Shown: positions 8,446 to 16,572, numbered from the stretch's first letter. The stretch is DNA of 18,007 nucleotides from Bacteroidota bacterium (GCA_023430465.1 JAEZAM010000002.1:1-18007), one strand, 5' to 3'. The notes: generated by a model from the sequence alone, not told the origin. Numbers and translations are program-made.

Positions 8446-9789
8446 ATGGAACTGACTGCATTGACCGCTATTTCCGCTATCGACGGCCGCTATCGCAGGC
8501 AGGTAGAGCACCTCGACGACTATTTCTCCGAATATGCCCTCATGAAATACCGGGTGCATGTGGAAGTCGAATACCTCATTTTCCTGGAAAAGAAAAAGCT
8601 CTTCAAACTGCCACCCGCCGCTGCCCGGCACCTGCAGCAGGTAGCCGCCAACTTCAGCGTCGAACAGGCGCTTGAGATCAAGAAGATCGAAGCCACCACA
8701 AACCACGACGTAAAAGCGGTCGAATATTTCCTGAAGCAGGAACTCATCAAAGCCGGCGGAGAAGAAGCCACCGAATGGATCCACTTCGGTCTCACCTCGC
8801 AGGACATCAATAATACGGCTGTCCCTCTTTCCTGGAAACATGCCATCGAATACGAATACCTTCCGTCGCTTCTCAATCTGAACACCCAACTTCGGCTCCT
8901 GGCCCGCGACTGGAAAGACATTTCCATGCTCGCGCACACCCATGGACAACCAGCCAGCCCGACCCGGCTTGGCAAAGAGATCATGGTATTCACGGAAAGG
9001 ATCCAAAACCAGATCGAGCAAATGATCGGCATTCCCTTCATGGGAAAATTTGGCGGTGCCACCGGTAACTTCAATGCGCATACGGTCGCCTTCCCGCACA
9101 TCGATTGGGTGAAATTTGGAAACGCCTTCCTGGATCGCATCGGCCTCACCCGGCAGCAGTTCACCACACAGATCGAACACTACGATAACCTCGCCGCCAG
9201 TTTTGATTGCATGAAACGCATCAACACGATCCTGCTGGATTTCTGCCGCGACATGTGGACCTATATTTCCATGGAATACTTCCGGCAGAAGACAAAAAAA
9301 GGAGAGATCGGCTCATCTGCCATGCCGCATAAAGTGAATCCCATCGATTTTGAAAATGCTGAAGGAAATCTTGGTATTGCCAATGCGCTTTTTGAACATC
9401 TGGCAGCAAAACTTCCCATCTCCCGCCTGCAACGTGATTTGACCGACTCGACCGTCCTGCGCAATGTGGGCGTGCCCTTTGCCCATACGATCATCGCCTT
9501 CCGCTCGATCGAGAAAGGGCTGGGAAAACTTATCATTAACACCAATGCGATCGCAGCCGACCTGGACGAGAACTGGGCAGTTGTTGCCGAAGCCATCCAG
9601 ACCATTCTGCGGAGGGAAAAATATCCCCAGCCTTACGAGGCGCTGAAGGAACTGACGCGTGGGAAAGAAGCCATTTCTCAACAGACTATTCGCAAGTTTG
9701 TAGACGGGTTAAAGATCAGCCCGGCAGTCAGGAAAGAATTAAAGGCGATCACCCCCCATAATTATACAGGAATCAACCCCCGCTATTGA
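8446..9789 (+). CDS. purB: Adenylosuccinate lyase
   Basis: PurB cleaves fumarate from SAICAR and from adenylosuccinate, acting twice in purine synthesis. It is a homotetramer of the fumarase/aspartase superfamily in the cytoplasm. The 447-residue frame begins MELTALTAISAIDGRY, typical of the family start. Visible signatures are TSQDINNTA (residues 118-125), the catalytic His in AHTHGQPA (His166) and the superfamily signature GSSAMPHKVNP (289-299), whose serine loop carries the catalytic base. The length and order of motifs are normal. It is transcribed away from mqnA and is followed after a 47-base gap by a small lipoprotein gene on the same strand. Confidence 0.97.
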   Translation: MELTALTAISAIDGRYRRQVEHLDDYFSEYALMKYRVHVEVEYLIFLEKKKLFKLPPAAARHLQQVAANFSVEQALEIKKIEATTNHDVKAVEYFLKQELIKAGGEEATEWIHFGLTSQDINNTAVPLSWKHAIEYEYLPSLLNLNTQLRLLARDWKDISMLAHTHGQPASPTRLGKEIMVFTERIQNQIEQMIGIPFMGKFGGATGNFNAHTVAFPHIDWVKFGNAFLDRIGLTRQQFTTQIEHYDNLAASFDCMKRINTILLDFCRDMWTYISMEYFRQKTKKGEIGSSAMPHKVNPIDFENAEGNLGIANALFEHLAAKLPISRLQRDLTDSTVLRNVGVPFAHTIIAFRSIEKGLGKLIINTNAIAADLDENWAVVAEAIQTILRREKYPQPYEALKELTRGKEAISQQTIRKFVDGLKISPAVRKELKAITPHNYTGINPRY

Positions 9790-9836
9790 TCCGGCTGAAT
9801 TAGCATAGTATTTGTTTTTCATTGGGAAACAACCCC

Positions 9837-10232
9837 ATGAAACCCCTGGCCCTGTTAATGGTAGCCCTGCTCATGCTGGCAGGTTGTGAAAAAAACGACC
9901 GCGAAGCGGGCATCGATCTGCCTAACGGCCTGTACGTAGGCACGTTTGTCCGCACCGGCATGGATACCGCAGATATCACCCTCAACCTGGTGAATGGCAC
10001 CTACCAGGGTTCCAGTTCGATCGATAAATACCCTGCGATCTGCGCAGGAAGTTTCACCACTGAAGCCAGCAATATTCAATTCCAGGACACATGCACATGG
10101 ACTGCCGACTTCGACTGGAGTCTTATCCTGAACGGGCCTTACAACGTAAATTTCAACGAAAACATCCTCCGCATCTGGAAAACGGATAATAACAGGACAG
10201 ATGAGTACCTGCTTAGGAGAATGGTCAGGTAA
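9837..10232 (+). CDS. Small lipoprotein of unknown function
   Basis: This 131-residue protein begins MKPLALLMVALLMLAGC, a hydrophobic signal ending in a good lipobox (LAGC, Cys17), so it is predicted to be lipidated and anchored in an envelope membrane. The residues after the Cys (EKNDRE) are charged and acidic, compatible with the surface-export signals described for Bacteroidota lipoproteins, but this is inference. The mature part has alternating hydrophobic and polar residues that suggest a small beta-rich domain (GLYVGTFVRTGM, ADITLNLVNGTYQG), a pattern common in small Bacteroidota envelope lipoproteins of unknown role. I do not recognise a family. An upstream TTG at 9822 is in frame, but the lipoprotein signal favours ATG 9837. 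The gene could be co-transcribed with purB, and an independent promoter is not convincing (a TAGTATTTG near 9806 is one base off). Confidence 0.75.
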   Translation: MKPLALLMVALLMLAGCEKNDREAGIDLPNGLYVGTFVRTGMDTADITLNLVNGTYQGSSSIDKYPAICAGSFTTEASNIQFQDTCTWTADFDWSLILNGPYNVNFNENILRIWKTDNNRTDEYLLRRMVR

Positions 10233-10406
10233 AAAGTCAAAATTTAAAAGTCAAAATTAAAAGTCAAAACGAAAAACTCAAAAGTAAAAACTTCATGAAT
10301 CACATGCTGGCGCCTTTCTAATTTGCCAACTTCCTGCGTTGTTGTTCAGTTTTTGTAAGTTTTGTGTCTTGACTTTTGAGTTTTAAATTTTGAGTTTTGA
10401 TTTTTA
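10232..10406. repeat. AT-rich inverted-repeat element with 13-14 base internal period
   Basis: The left arm carries AAAAGTCAAAA at 10232-10242, 10246-10256 and 10259-10269, and AAAACTCAAAA at 10273-10283. The right arm carries the complementary TTTTGAGTTTT at 10374-10384 and 10388-10398, preceded by a TTGACTTTT segment. Between the arms lies a non-repetitive core of about 80 bases. The arms could form a long imperfect stem. The element fills the gap between the convergent lipoprotein gene and prfC and overlaps the prfC stop codon, so it may act as a bidirectional terminator or be a small MITE-like repeat. Confidence 0.7.
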
Positions 10407-11996
10407 ATTCTCCTTATGAATTTCAGAAGTAAAATTAAACTCGATCTCCGGGTTGTTATTCCGCTCGGTATTCAGGAACCATTCGCTTTGCGCCAGGTAA
10501 ACCATGTGACCATCCTTATCAGCCGCGATGTTTGCCTGCTTGAATCTTGAAAATTCCTCCAGCTTCTTCGCGTCTTTGCTCGTCAGCCAGCACGCCTTGT
10601 AGAATGGCAGGGAGTTGAATATAACCGATGCACCATATTCATGCAATAACCGGTACTGGATCACCTCAAACTGGAGCTCACCTACACAACCAATGATTTT
10701 CTTATTACCACCAAATTGGGTGAACAACTGGGCAACACCTTCATCAGTGAGTTGCATCAGGCCTTTTTCCAGTTGCTTTGTCTTCATCGGGTCCTTATTC
10801 ACCACTTCCTTAAATATCTCAGGAGAGAAAGAAGGTATACCGGTGAAATAAAAATTTTCGCCTTCAGTAAGCGTATCTCCGATCTTAAAGTTACCCGTAT
10901 CGAACAGGCCAACCACATCACCTGCGTATGCGTCTTCGATCACGCTTTTGTCACGGGCCATGAAACTGTAGGGATTGCTGAATCGCACGTCTTTGTCGAG
11001 TCGGACGTGGTGGAAATATTTGTTGCGTTCAAATTTCCCTGAACAAACACGGAAGAAAGCGATCCGGTCGCGGTGCTTGGGATCGAGGTTGGCGTGTATC
11101 TTAAATACAAAGCCGGAAAGTTTATCTTCTTCCACGTTCACCATACGCGTTGTCGTTTCCCGGCTCCGGGGCATGGGCGCGATCTTTATGAATGTATCCA
11201 GCATTTCCCTTACACCGAAATTATTAATGGCACTGCCGAAAAATACGGGTGCAACTTTACCTGCACGGTAATCTTCAACATTCAGCTCGCCATGAACGCC
11301 ATCTACGAGTTCCACATCCTCTCGTAGTTGCGCGGCGTCCTTTTCACCCAGCTTGCGATCAACTATTTCATCGGCAAGGTTGTCGACGGAGATGGTATCC
11401 TCATCAGTGGCCTTGGTATTGGCGGTGAAGAGAAGCAGGTTTTTATCGTGCAGATTGTAAACGCCTTTAAAATCCTTGCCGCTGTTGATCGGCCAGGTCA
11501 TCGGATGCAGCGCAAGCTTGAGTTCTTTTTCAATTTCCTCCAGGATATCGAAGCGGTTCTTGCCGTCACGGTCCATTTTATTTATAAAAACGATGACCGG
11601 TGTATCGCGCATGCGGCAAACCTCCATAAGCCGGCGGGTTTGATCCTCTACCCCGTTGACTGAATCAACCACGAGGATGACACTATCCACGGCAGTCAGG
11701 GTGCGGTAAGTGTCTTCTGCGAAATCTTTGTGACCGGGAGTATCCAGGAGGTTGATGAGAATATTGTTATACTCAAAACTCATGACCGAGGTGGCTACAG
11801 AGATACCGCGCTGGCGTTCGATCTCCATAAAGTCGCTGGTCGCGTGCTTTTTGATCTTGTTGCTTTTCACGGCACCAGCCACCTGGATAGCTCCACCGAA
11901 AAGGAGGAATTTCTCGGTGAGGGTGGTCTTACCGGCATCGGGGTGACTGATAATGGCGAATGTGCGCCGGCGTTGAATCTCGTTCTGGTACTTCAT
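10404..11996 (-). CDS. prfC: Peptide chain release factor 3
   Basis: RF3 is a translational GTPase that recycles RF1 and RF2 from the ribosome after peptide release. The 530-residue protein shows all G-domain motifs: P-loop SHPDAGKTT (residues 17-25), switch I ERQRGISV (60-67), DTPGHKDF (85-92) and NKMD (139-142). Domain II and the RF3 C-terminal domain follow, with the segment FGGNKKIIGCVGELQFEVIQYRL. The length matches bacterial RF3 and separates it from EF-G, which is longer. It is convergent with the purB/lipoprotein genes and divergent from the ABC permease. A near-match -7 box (TAATTTCG, minus strand 12029-12022) lies 26 bases upstream, with one mismatch. Confidence 0.96.
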   Translation of the reverse strand: MKYQNEIQRRRTFAIISHPDAGKTTLTEKFLLFGGAIQVAGAVKSNKIKKHATSDFMEIERQRGISVATSVMSFEYNNILINLLDTPGHKDFAEDTYRTLTAVDSVILVVDSVNGVEDQTRRLMEVCRMRDTPVIVFINKMDRDGKNRFDILEEIEKELKLALHPMTWPINSGKDFKGVYNLHDKNLLLFTANTKATDEDTISVDNLADEIVDRKLGEKDAAQLREDVELVDGVHGELNVEDYRAGKVAPVFFGSAINNFGVREMLDTFIKIAPMPRSRETTTRMVNVEEDKLSGFVFKIHANLDPKHRDRIAFFRVCSGKFERNKYFHHVRLDKDVRFSNPYSFMARDKSVIEDAYAGDVVGLFDTGNFKIGDTLTEGENFYFTGIPSFSPEIFKEVVNKDPMKTKQLEKGLMQLTDEGVAQLFTQFGGNKKIIGCVGELQFEVIQYRLLHEYGASVIFNSLPFYKACWLTSKDAKKLEEFSRFKQANIAADKDGHMVYLAQSEWFLNTERNNNPEIEFNFTSEIHKEN

Positions 11997-12142
11997 GAAA
12001 AAAATCAGGGCTTTGAGGGCGCGAAATTACGGCATTCCGGGTCAATATTCGGAGGTTTTGTAACCGATGGACCCGGAGGCAGTGACCGACAACAAGCCGT
12101 GAATACTGCATCAGGCATGACTCAGTTTATGTAAATTGCAGC

Positions 12143-13393
12143 ATGATCCGCAGGTCAGCCGAAATCATCGCCAGCAGTTTCGTCATGGCACTCCAGGAGC
12201 TTTGGAAAAATAAGCTCCGCACCTTCCTGTCACTTTTTGGCATAACTATCGGTATTTTTTGCATCATCGGCGTACTGGCCACTGTAGGCAGCCTTGAGCA
12301 GAATATCCGCAATGAGATAAGATCGCTTGGTACCAATACGATTTATGTTGACAAATGGGAATATACCGGCGGGCCGGATTATCCCTGGTGGAAATATGTA
12401 AACCGCCCCGTTCCAAAATACGAAGAAGTAAAGCAGATACGCGAACGAACTCCCAGCGCCAAGTATGCCGCCTTTACCATCAACGTCACCGGGCAGGTTG
12501 AATATCGCGGCAGTCTTTTATCCAATGTCAAGTTGTATGGTGTCAGCGAGGAGTTCGATGATATCCAGCCGTTTGATATGATACATGGCCGTTACCCCAC
12601 CGAAGGCGAATTCGACCGGGGAAGTGCCGTATTCGTCGTGGGTTATGATATTGCGGAAAAACTTTTCGGCGACCCGCAATATGCACTGGATAAAGAAGTG
12701 ACGATTCGCGGGAAAAAGGGCATCATCATCGGCGTTATAAAAAAACAAGGTAAGCAGATGATCGGCGGCTGGGATTTTGACCAAAGCGTGATCATCAATT
12801 ATAAGTTTGCCCGGACAATGATGAACGAATTACGGTCGGACCCTGTCATCATGGTCCAGGGCCAGGACAACCTGAGCAGCAAAGCCTTGAAAGATGATCT
12901 CAACGGATCCATGCGTGCAGTACACAAACTAAGCCCTACCAAGGAGGAAGATTTTTCCCTGAACGATATCAATGACCTCAGCGATCAGATCAGTTCTGCA
13001 TTTGTAGGTCTGAACATCGGTGGCGCAATCATCGGCGGTATCAGCCTGATCGTAGGACTGTTTGGTGTAGCCAACATCATGTTCGTAACGGTGAAAGAAC
13101 GGACCGGCCAGATTGGTCTGAAAAAAGCACTGGGCGCAAAGAACAGGATCATCCTCATAGAGTTCCTGCTTGAATCATCCTTCCTGTGCATCATTGGCGG
13201 GTTAATTGGGTTGGGGCTGGTATTTGTGCTGACAAAGATCCTCAGTAATTCACTTGATTTTCCCATATTCATTTCTGTCTCCAACATGATAATGACTTTG
13301 ATCATTTGCATACTGGTAGGCATTACTGCCGGTATAATCCCGGCACGCAAGGCATCAAAGATGGATCCGGTTGTCGCGATCCGCAGTAAATAA
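12143..13393 (+). CDS. MacB/FtsX-type ABC transporter permease
   Basis: This 416-residue inner-membrane protein has the four-helix layout of MacB/LolCE/FtsX permeases. One helix lies near the N terminus (about 28-49, FLSLFGITIGIFCIIGVLA), followed by a large periplasmic MacB core domain (about 50-285), then three C-terminal helices at about 291-315, 341-363 and 381-401. The conserved coupling segment GLKKALGAKNRIILIEF and the closing PARKASKMDPVVAIR are present. Such proteins work by mechanotransmission with a separate ATPase, exporting lipoproteins, peptides or drugs. No ATPase gene is adjacent, so substrate and partner are unknown. It is followed after 20 bases by tsaD, and the three plus-strand genes here may form one unit. 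Confidence 0.9.
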   Translation: MIRRSAEIIASSFVMALQELWKNKLRTFLSLFGITIGIFCIIGVLATVGSLEQNIRNEIRSLGTNTIYVDKWEYTGGPDYPWWKYVNRPVPKYEEVKQIRERTPSAKYAAFTINVTGQVEYRGSLLSNVKLYGVSEEFDDIQPFDMIHGRYPTEGEFDRGSAVFVVGYDIAEKLFGDPQYALDKEVTIRGKKGIIIGVIKKQGKQMIGGWDFDQSVIINYKFARTMMNELRSDPVIMVQGQDNLSSKALKDDLNGSMRAVHKLSPTKEEDFSLNDINDLSDQISSAFVGLNIGGAIIGGISLIVGLFGVANIMFVTVKERTGQIGLKKALGAKNRIILIEFLLESSFLCIIGGLIGLGLVFVLTKILSNSLDFPIFISVSNMIMTLIICILVGITAGIIPARKASKMDPVVAIRSK

Positions 13394-13413
13394 TTTCACC
13401 ATAATCTTTTTCT

Positions 13414-14454
13414 TTGGCAACAATACTTGCAATAGAATCATCCTGTGACGAGACATCTGCCGCGATCTGTAAGGATGGGAAGATACTCTCCAATTTTATC
13501 GCCGGCCAGGCTGTTCATGAAAAATTTGGCGGCGTTGTACCCGAACTTGCCAGTCGCGCACACATGCAACATATCGTGCCGGTAGTAGATACGGCTTTGA
13601 AAACCGCGGGGGTAAACAAACGAGATCTTGATGCCATTGCATTCACACAGGCGCCGGGTTTGATCGGATCGTTGCTTGTAGGGGCACAGTTTGCCAAGTC
13701 GCTGGCGTTGGCCTTAGACAAACCCCTGATAGCAGTGCACCACATGCAGGCGCATGTGCTGGCAAATCTTATCGATGATCCCAAACCATCCTTTCCTTTT
13801 CTCTGCCTGACGGTAAGTGGCGGGCATACGCAGATCGTGGTGTGCGAGTCGCCCTCCGTGTTGCGGGTGATTGGAGAAACGATCGATGATGCTGCGGGGG
13901 AAGCTTTTGACAAGTCGGCAAAACTGCTTGGTCTTCCCTATCCCGGCGGCCCACTGATCGATAAATATGCGCAGCAGGGGAATCCTGATCGATTCAAATT
14001 TCCTGAACCGAAGATTGCCGGCCTGGATTTCAGCTTCAGCGGATTGAAGACATCGATACTTTATTTCCTGCAGAACGCAGGTTCCAGTCTTGTTTACAAG
14101 GAAGAGTTTCGCGTGAGCGAAGAAGAGAAGAAAAACTTCATTGAAAATAATCTCGCAGACATCTGCGCTTCGATTCAGAAAAGAATCATCACCATACTGC
14201 TGAACAAGCTGGTCAAAGCCGCAGAGGAGACCGGCATCAGGGATGTTTGTGTTGCGGGCGGAGTTTCGGCCAATAGCGGCCTGCGTGCTGCATTGAAAGA
14301 AACGGGCAGGAAGAAAGGCTGGAATACATTTATCCCGGCATTTCAATACTGTACGGATAATGCAGCGATGATCGCAATCACGGCTTATTATAAATACCTC
14401 GATGGCGATTTCTCCTCACTCAACATCAGCGCATCCGCAAAAGCGGGATGGTAA
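13414..14454 (+). CDS. tsaD: tRNA N6-adenosine threonylcarbamoyltransferase
   Basis: TsaD transfers the threonylcarbamoyl group from TC-AMP to A37 of tRNAs reading ANN codons (t6A), working with TsaB and TsaE. The 346-residue protein begins ATILAIESSCDETSAA, the family N terminus. It carries the metal-binding HHMQAH motif (His110 and His114), the LTVSGGHTQ motif (132-140) and the C-terminal metal ligand Asp315 in TDNAAMI. The start codon is TTG at 13414: an in-frame stop at 13402-13404 leaves no room for another start before the conserved N terminus. It follows the permease gene closely and abuts trmN6, so two tRNA position-37 modification genes lie together. Confidence 0.96.
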   Translation: MATILAIESSCDETSAAICKDGKILSNFIAGQAVHEKFGGVVPELASRAHMQHIVPVVDTALKTAGVNKRDLDAIAFTQAPGLIGSLLVGAQFAKSLALALDKPLIAVHHMQAHVLANLIDDPKPSFPFLCLTVSGGHTQIVVCESPSVLRVIGETIDDAAGEAFDKSAKLLGLPYPGGPLIDKYAQQGNPDRFKFPEPKIAGLDFSFSGLKTSILYFLQNAGSSLVYKEEFRVSEEEKKNFIENNLADICASIQKRIITILLNKLVKAAEETGIRDVCVAGGVSANSGLRAALKETGRKKGWNTFIPAFQYCTDNAAMIAITAYYKYLDGDFSSLNISASAKAGW

Positions 14455-15197
14455 ATATGGCAAACAGTTATTTCAGGTTCCGGCAGTTTACGATCAACCA
14501 GGACCGTTGTGCGATGAAAGTAACGACGGATGGCTGCCTGTTTGGGGCATGGACGGTGCGGGAGCTACAGGAACATGTCAAGGAACGACCGGTGACTGAT
14601 TTACTTGACATTGGTACGGGCACAGGTTTGTTAAGCCTGATGATAGCGCAGGAGTTGGTGACGTCGATCATGGCCGTTGAGATTGACGATGCGGCGGCGG
14701 AGCAGGCTAAGGAGAATGTAACTGCCGCGCCGTGGCAGGATCGGATCAGGGTAGTGCAGGGTGATATCCGGGGATGGGATCCGGGGAAAAAATTTGATGT
14801 GATTGTGAGCAACCCGCCTTTTTACGAGAATGAGTTGGCCTCACCTGGCCGCGGGCGGAATATGGCCCATCATGCGGGCGGGCTTCTGCTGCGGGAGTTG
14901 ATAGATGAGGTAAAGCGATTGTTAGCCGCTGAGGGAGTATTTTGTGTGTTATTACCGGCAAAGCGGGCGGTTGAGGTGGAGCAAAGGTTTGGGGATGCAG
15001 GATTGAATGTTTACAAGAAGGCAGTGGTACATGCCAGTCCGTCACATTCACCTTCGCGAGTGATGTATGTGTTGGGTTTTGAACCAAGAGAAGCTGAGGA
15101 AAAGACGATCTTTATTCGTGGTGAAGATGGCGGTTATTCGGAGGAATTTCGGGGATTGCTTGGGGGGTATTATCTCTCTGAGAGGCTCCCGGCGTAA
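14448..15197 (+). CDS. trmN6: tRNA1(Val) (adenine(37)-N6)-methyltransferase
   Basis: This is a class I SAM-dependent methyltransferase of the YfiC/TrmN6 type, which in E. coli methylates N6 of A37 in tRNA-Val. Motif I DIGTGTGLLSL is at residues 54-64, the acidic post-II residues AVEID at 76-80, and the N6-adenine catalytic NPPF motif at 122-125, followed by FYENEL as in this family. The length (246-249 residues) is normal. ATG 14448 overlaps the tsaD stop by seven bases; ATG 14457 (MANSYFRF), two bases after that stop, is an equally good start. Either arrangement implies coupling with tsaD. Substrate identity is taken from the family and is less certain than the chemistry. Confidence 0.88.
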   Translation: MVNMANSYFRFRQFTINQDRCAMKVTTDGCLFGAWTVRELQEHVKERPVTDLLDIGTGTGLLSLMIAQELVTSIMAVEIDDAAAEQAKENVTAAPWQDRIRVVQGDIRGWDPGKKFDVIVSNPPFYENELASPGRGRNMAHHAGGLLLRELIDEVKRLLAAEGVFCVLLPAKRAVEVEQRFGDAGLNVYKKAVVHASPSHSPSRVMYVLGFEPREAEEKTIFIRGEDGGYSEEFRGLLGGYYLSERLPA

Positions 15198-15200
15198 ACG

Positions 15201-15227
15201 GTTGTCAACCTTTTAAAGGTTGACAAC
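15201..15227. terminator. Perfect 13-bp inverted repeat after trmN6
   Basis: GTTGTCAACCTTT, a central T, then AAAGGTTGACAAC form a perfect stem that begins four bases after the trmN6 stop, followed by TTTCGATTTT. Its position between convergent genes suggests a transcription terminator. The near-symmetric A/T centre would let it work on either strand. It could also be a copy of a dispersed repeat. Confidence 0.6.
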
Positions 15228-15237
15228 TTTCGATTTT

Positions 15238-15275
15238 GCGGGGTTTGTACGGCCCCGAAGGGACCAAAACCTCGC
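15238..15275. terminator. Second, nested hairpin in the trmN6/dehydrogenase gap
   Basis: An outer stem pairs GCGGGGTTT (15238-15246) with AAACCTCGC (15267-15275), allowing one G-T pair. An inner stem GGCCC-CGAAG-GGACC (15251-15265) contains one mismatch. The structure lies 33 bases from the stop of the convergent minus-strand gene, so it may terminate that transcript. No long T tract is seen, which lowers confidence in terminator function. Confidence 0.45.
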
Positions 15276-15308
15276 CAACCTACCACAAATCCTCGTTTTC
15301 GCCCGTAT

Positions 15309-16511
15309 TTACCTGCCCGCCGCATACTCCTCCAGATACGCATAGCCTGCTGTCAGTTTGCCATCCCGCGCCATCGTCGCACGGTCGATGATCTCCGAAC
15401 TGCCCTGCACGAGATCCTGCAAAATGAACTTGATCAACTGCTCGCCAAAATAACGCGACGCATCCCGGGGCAGCTCATTGGGCAGGTTACCTACCGCCAT
15501 CACATCTATCGATCCCGGCAGGTAGGGTGCTGTCTTTTCCAGCGTCTTCTTATCGATCCCATACACCGGATCCTCGATCGTCTGGTCACCCGCATTGATG
15601 GGTACCGACCCATCGGCATCATCCGTAATGTCCGCTATCGTATGGATAATAAAGTTTTCAGACGCCACATCCGCCTTCTCAAATAACCTCGGCACATTTT
15701 TATCCCAATACACCCCATTCATCAATATGTCCGTCTGTGCTGCATAGGGAAGAAACTTACACTCAAACTCCTCCGGATGCTCATGAAATGCAGCACGTGA
15801 ATAGTCACCAGTGACCTTGCGGCGATAAAGATCCCCGCCCTTCAATTGCGTATACACGGGGTAGGCAAAACGTCTTTTGAGATAATCATCCGGCTCCACC
15901 TCGTGTATGCCCATCAGGTTCATCACTTCCAGTATTCCATGCGCCACGCGACCAGAGCCTGTCACAGCGATCTTCACATTCGGAAGACGCAAACCAAAAT
16001 ATGTATGGATCAATTCGCGAAAACTGCGCTGCTTGTAAACACGCTCCAGGCGGTACAAACCCGTCCGCATCCCATAAGCCATCATACCGTTATGCGCACC
16101 TACAACACCTGCAAAGAATCCAAATCCAATAATCCGCTGACCATCCTCATGTTCGAGGCATTCATAGTCCACAAGGCGGATATTCTTGTCGAGGATCGCT
16201 CGCATCAGGGGTTGATTGTGCGGCTGCTTTTTCTTTGTATGTGAAAAAAACAGGTAGGTCTTGTCGGGCAGTAGCTGTGATACCGGCACTTCCTTTATGC
16301 CCATCAGGATGTCGCAATCGGCAATGTCATCCGTCACATCAATGCCTGCGGCGCGGTACTCGTGGTCGGAAAAACAGCGATCTGCAGAGGATTGGGCTAT
16401 CACCCTCACATCGGGCATATTCCGGTGGATCCATTTACATTGTGCTGGCGTCAATGCCACCCGGTTGTCGGCGGGTACTTTGCCTTCTTTAACAAGCCCG
16501 ATCTTTATCAT
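15309..16511 (-). CDS. Saccharopine dehydrogenase (LYS1/LKR)-like NAD(P)-dependent oxidoreductase
   Basis: This 400-residue protein belongs to the alanine dehydrogenase/transhydrogenase-like superfamily. The N-terminal domain begins IGLVKEGKVPADNRVALTP. It carries GIKEVP (Lys73) and FFSHTKKKQPHNQPLM (His91), which correspond to the catalytic Lys and His described for yeast saccharopine dehydrogenase Lys1. A second Rossmann domain shows the dinucleotide-binding GSGRVAHG at 185-192. The probable chemistry is reversible oxidative deamination or reduction between an amino acid and a 2-oxoacid adduct, such as lysine plus 2-oxoglutarate to and from saccharopine. The true substrate cannot be read from the sequence, and no lysine pathway gene is adjacent. 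It is divergent from hscB with 61 bases between starts and convergent with trmN6. Confidence 0.8.
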   Translation of the reverse strand: MIKIGLVKEGKVPADNRVALTPAQCKWIHRNMPDVRVIAQSSADRCFSDHEYRAAGIDVTDDIADCDILMGIKEVPVSQLLPDKTYLFFSHTKKKQPHNQPLMRAILDKNIRLVDYECLEHEDGQRIIGFGFFAGVVGAHNGMMAYGMRTGLYRLERVYKQRSFRELIHTYFGLRLPNVKIAVTGSGRVAHGILEVMNLMGIHEVEPDDYLKRRFAYPVYTQLKGGDLYRRKVTGDYSRAAFHEHPEEFECKFLPYAAQTDILMNGVYWDKNVPRLFEKADVASENFIIHTIADITDDADGSVPINAGDQTIEDPVYGIDKKTLEKTAPYLPGSIDVMAVGNLPNELPRDASRYFGEQLIKFILQDLVQGSSEIIDRATMARDGKLTAGYAYLEEYAAGR

Positions 16512-16516
16512 AGTCG

Positions 16517-16524
16517 TACATTTG
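16517..16524 (+). promoter_or_regulatory. -7 box for hscB
   Basis: TACATTTG is an exact TAnnTTTG match on the plus strand, predicting a start near 16531 and a leader of about 42 bases before the hscB ATG. No -33 element is found at normal spacing. Confidence 0.45.
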
Positions 16525-16539
16525 CAATCGCGAAAGGCG

Positions 16540-16547
16540 CAAAAGTA
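16540..16547 (-). promoter_or_regulatory. -7 box for the saccharopine dehydrogenase-like gene
   Basis: The minus strand reads TACTTTTG, an exact TAnnTTTG match, predicting a start near 16533 and a leader of about 22 bases. A TTTG at 16567-16564 lies 16 bases upstream, slightly closer than the usual -33 spacing. Confidence 0.5.
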
Positions 16548-16572
16548 ATTTTAAAAATCGGGACAAAAACGG

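Noticed and set aside
8437..9180. 247-residue open frame on the minus strand inside purB
   Set aside because: It lies fully opposite the well-supported purB gene, has no recognisable domain, and is a by-product of purB codon use.
12143..13393. Complete MacAB-type efflux system
   Set aside because: Only the permease is present; no ATPase, membrane-fusion protein or outer-membrane channel gene lies nearby.
13714..14346. 210-residue open frame on the minus strand inside tsaD
   Set aside because: It is opposite the conserved tsaD frame and has no recognisable features.
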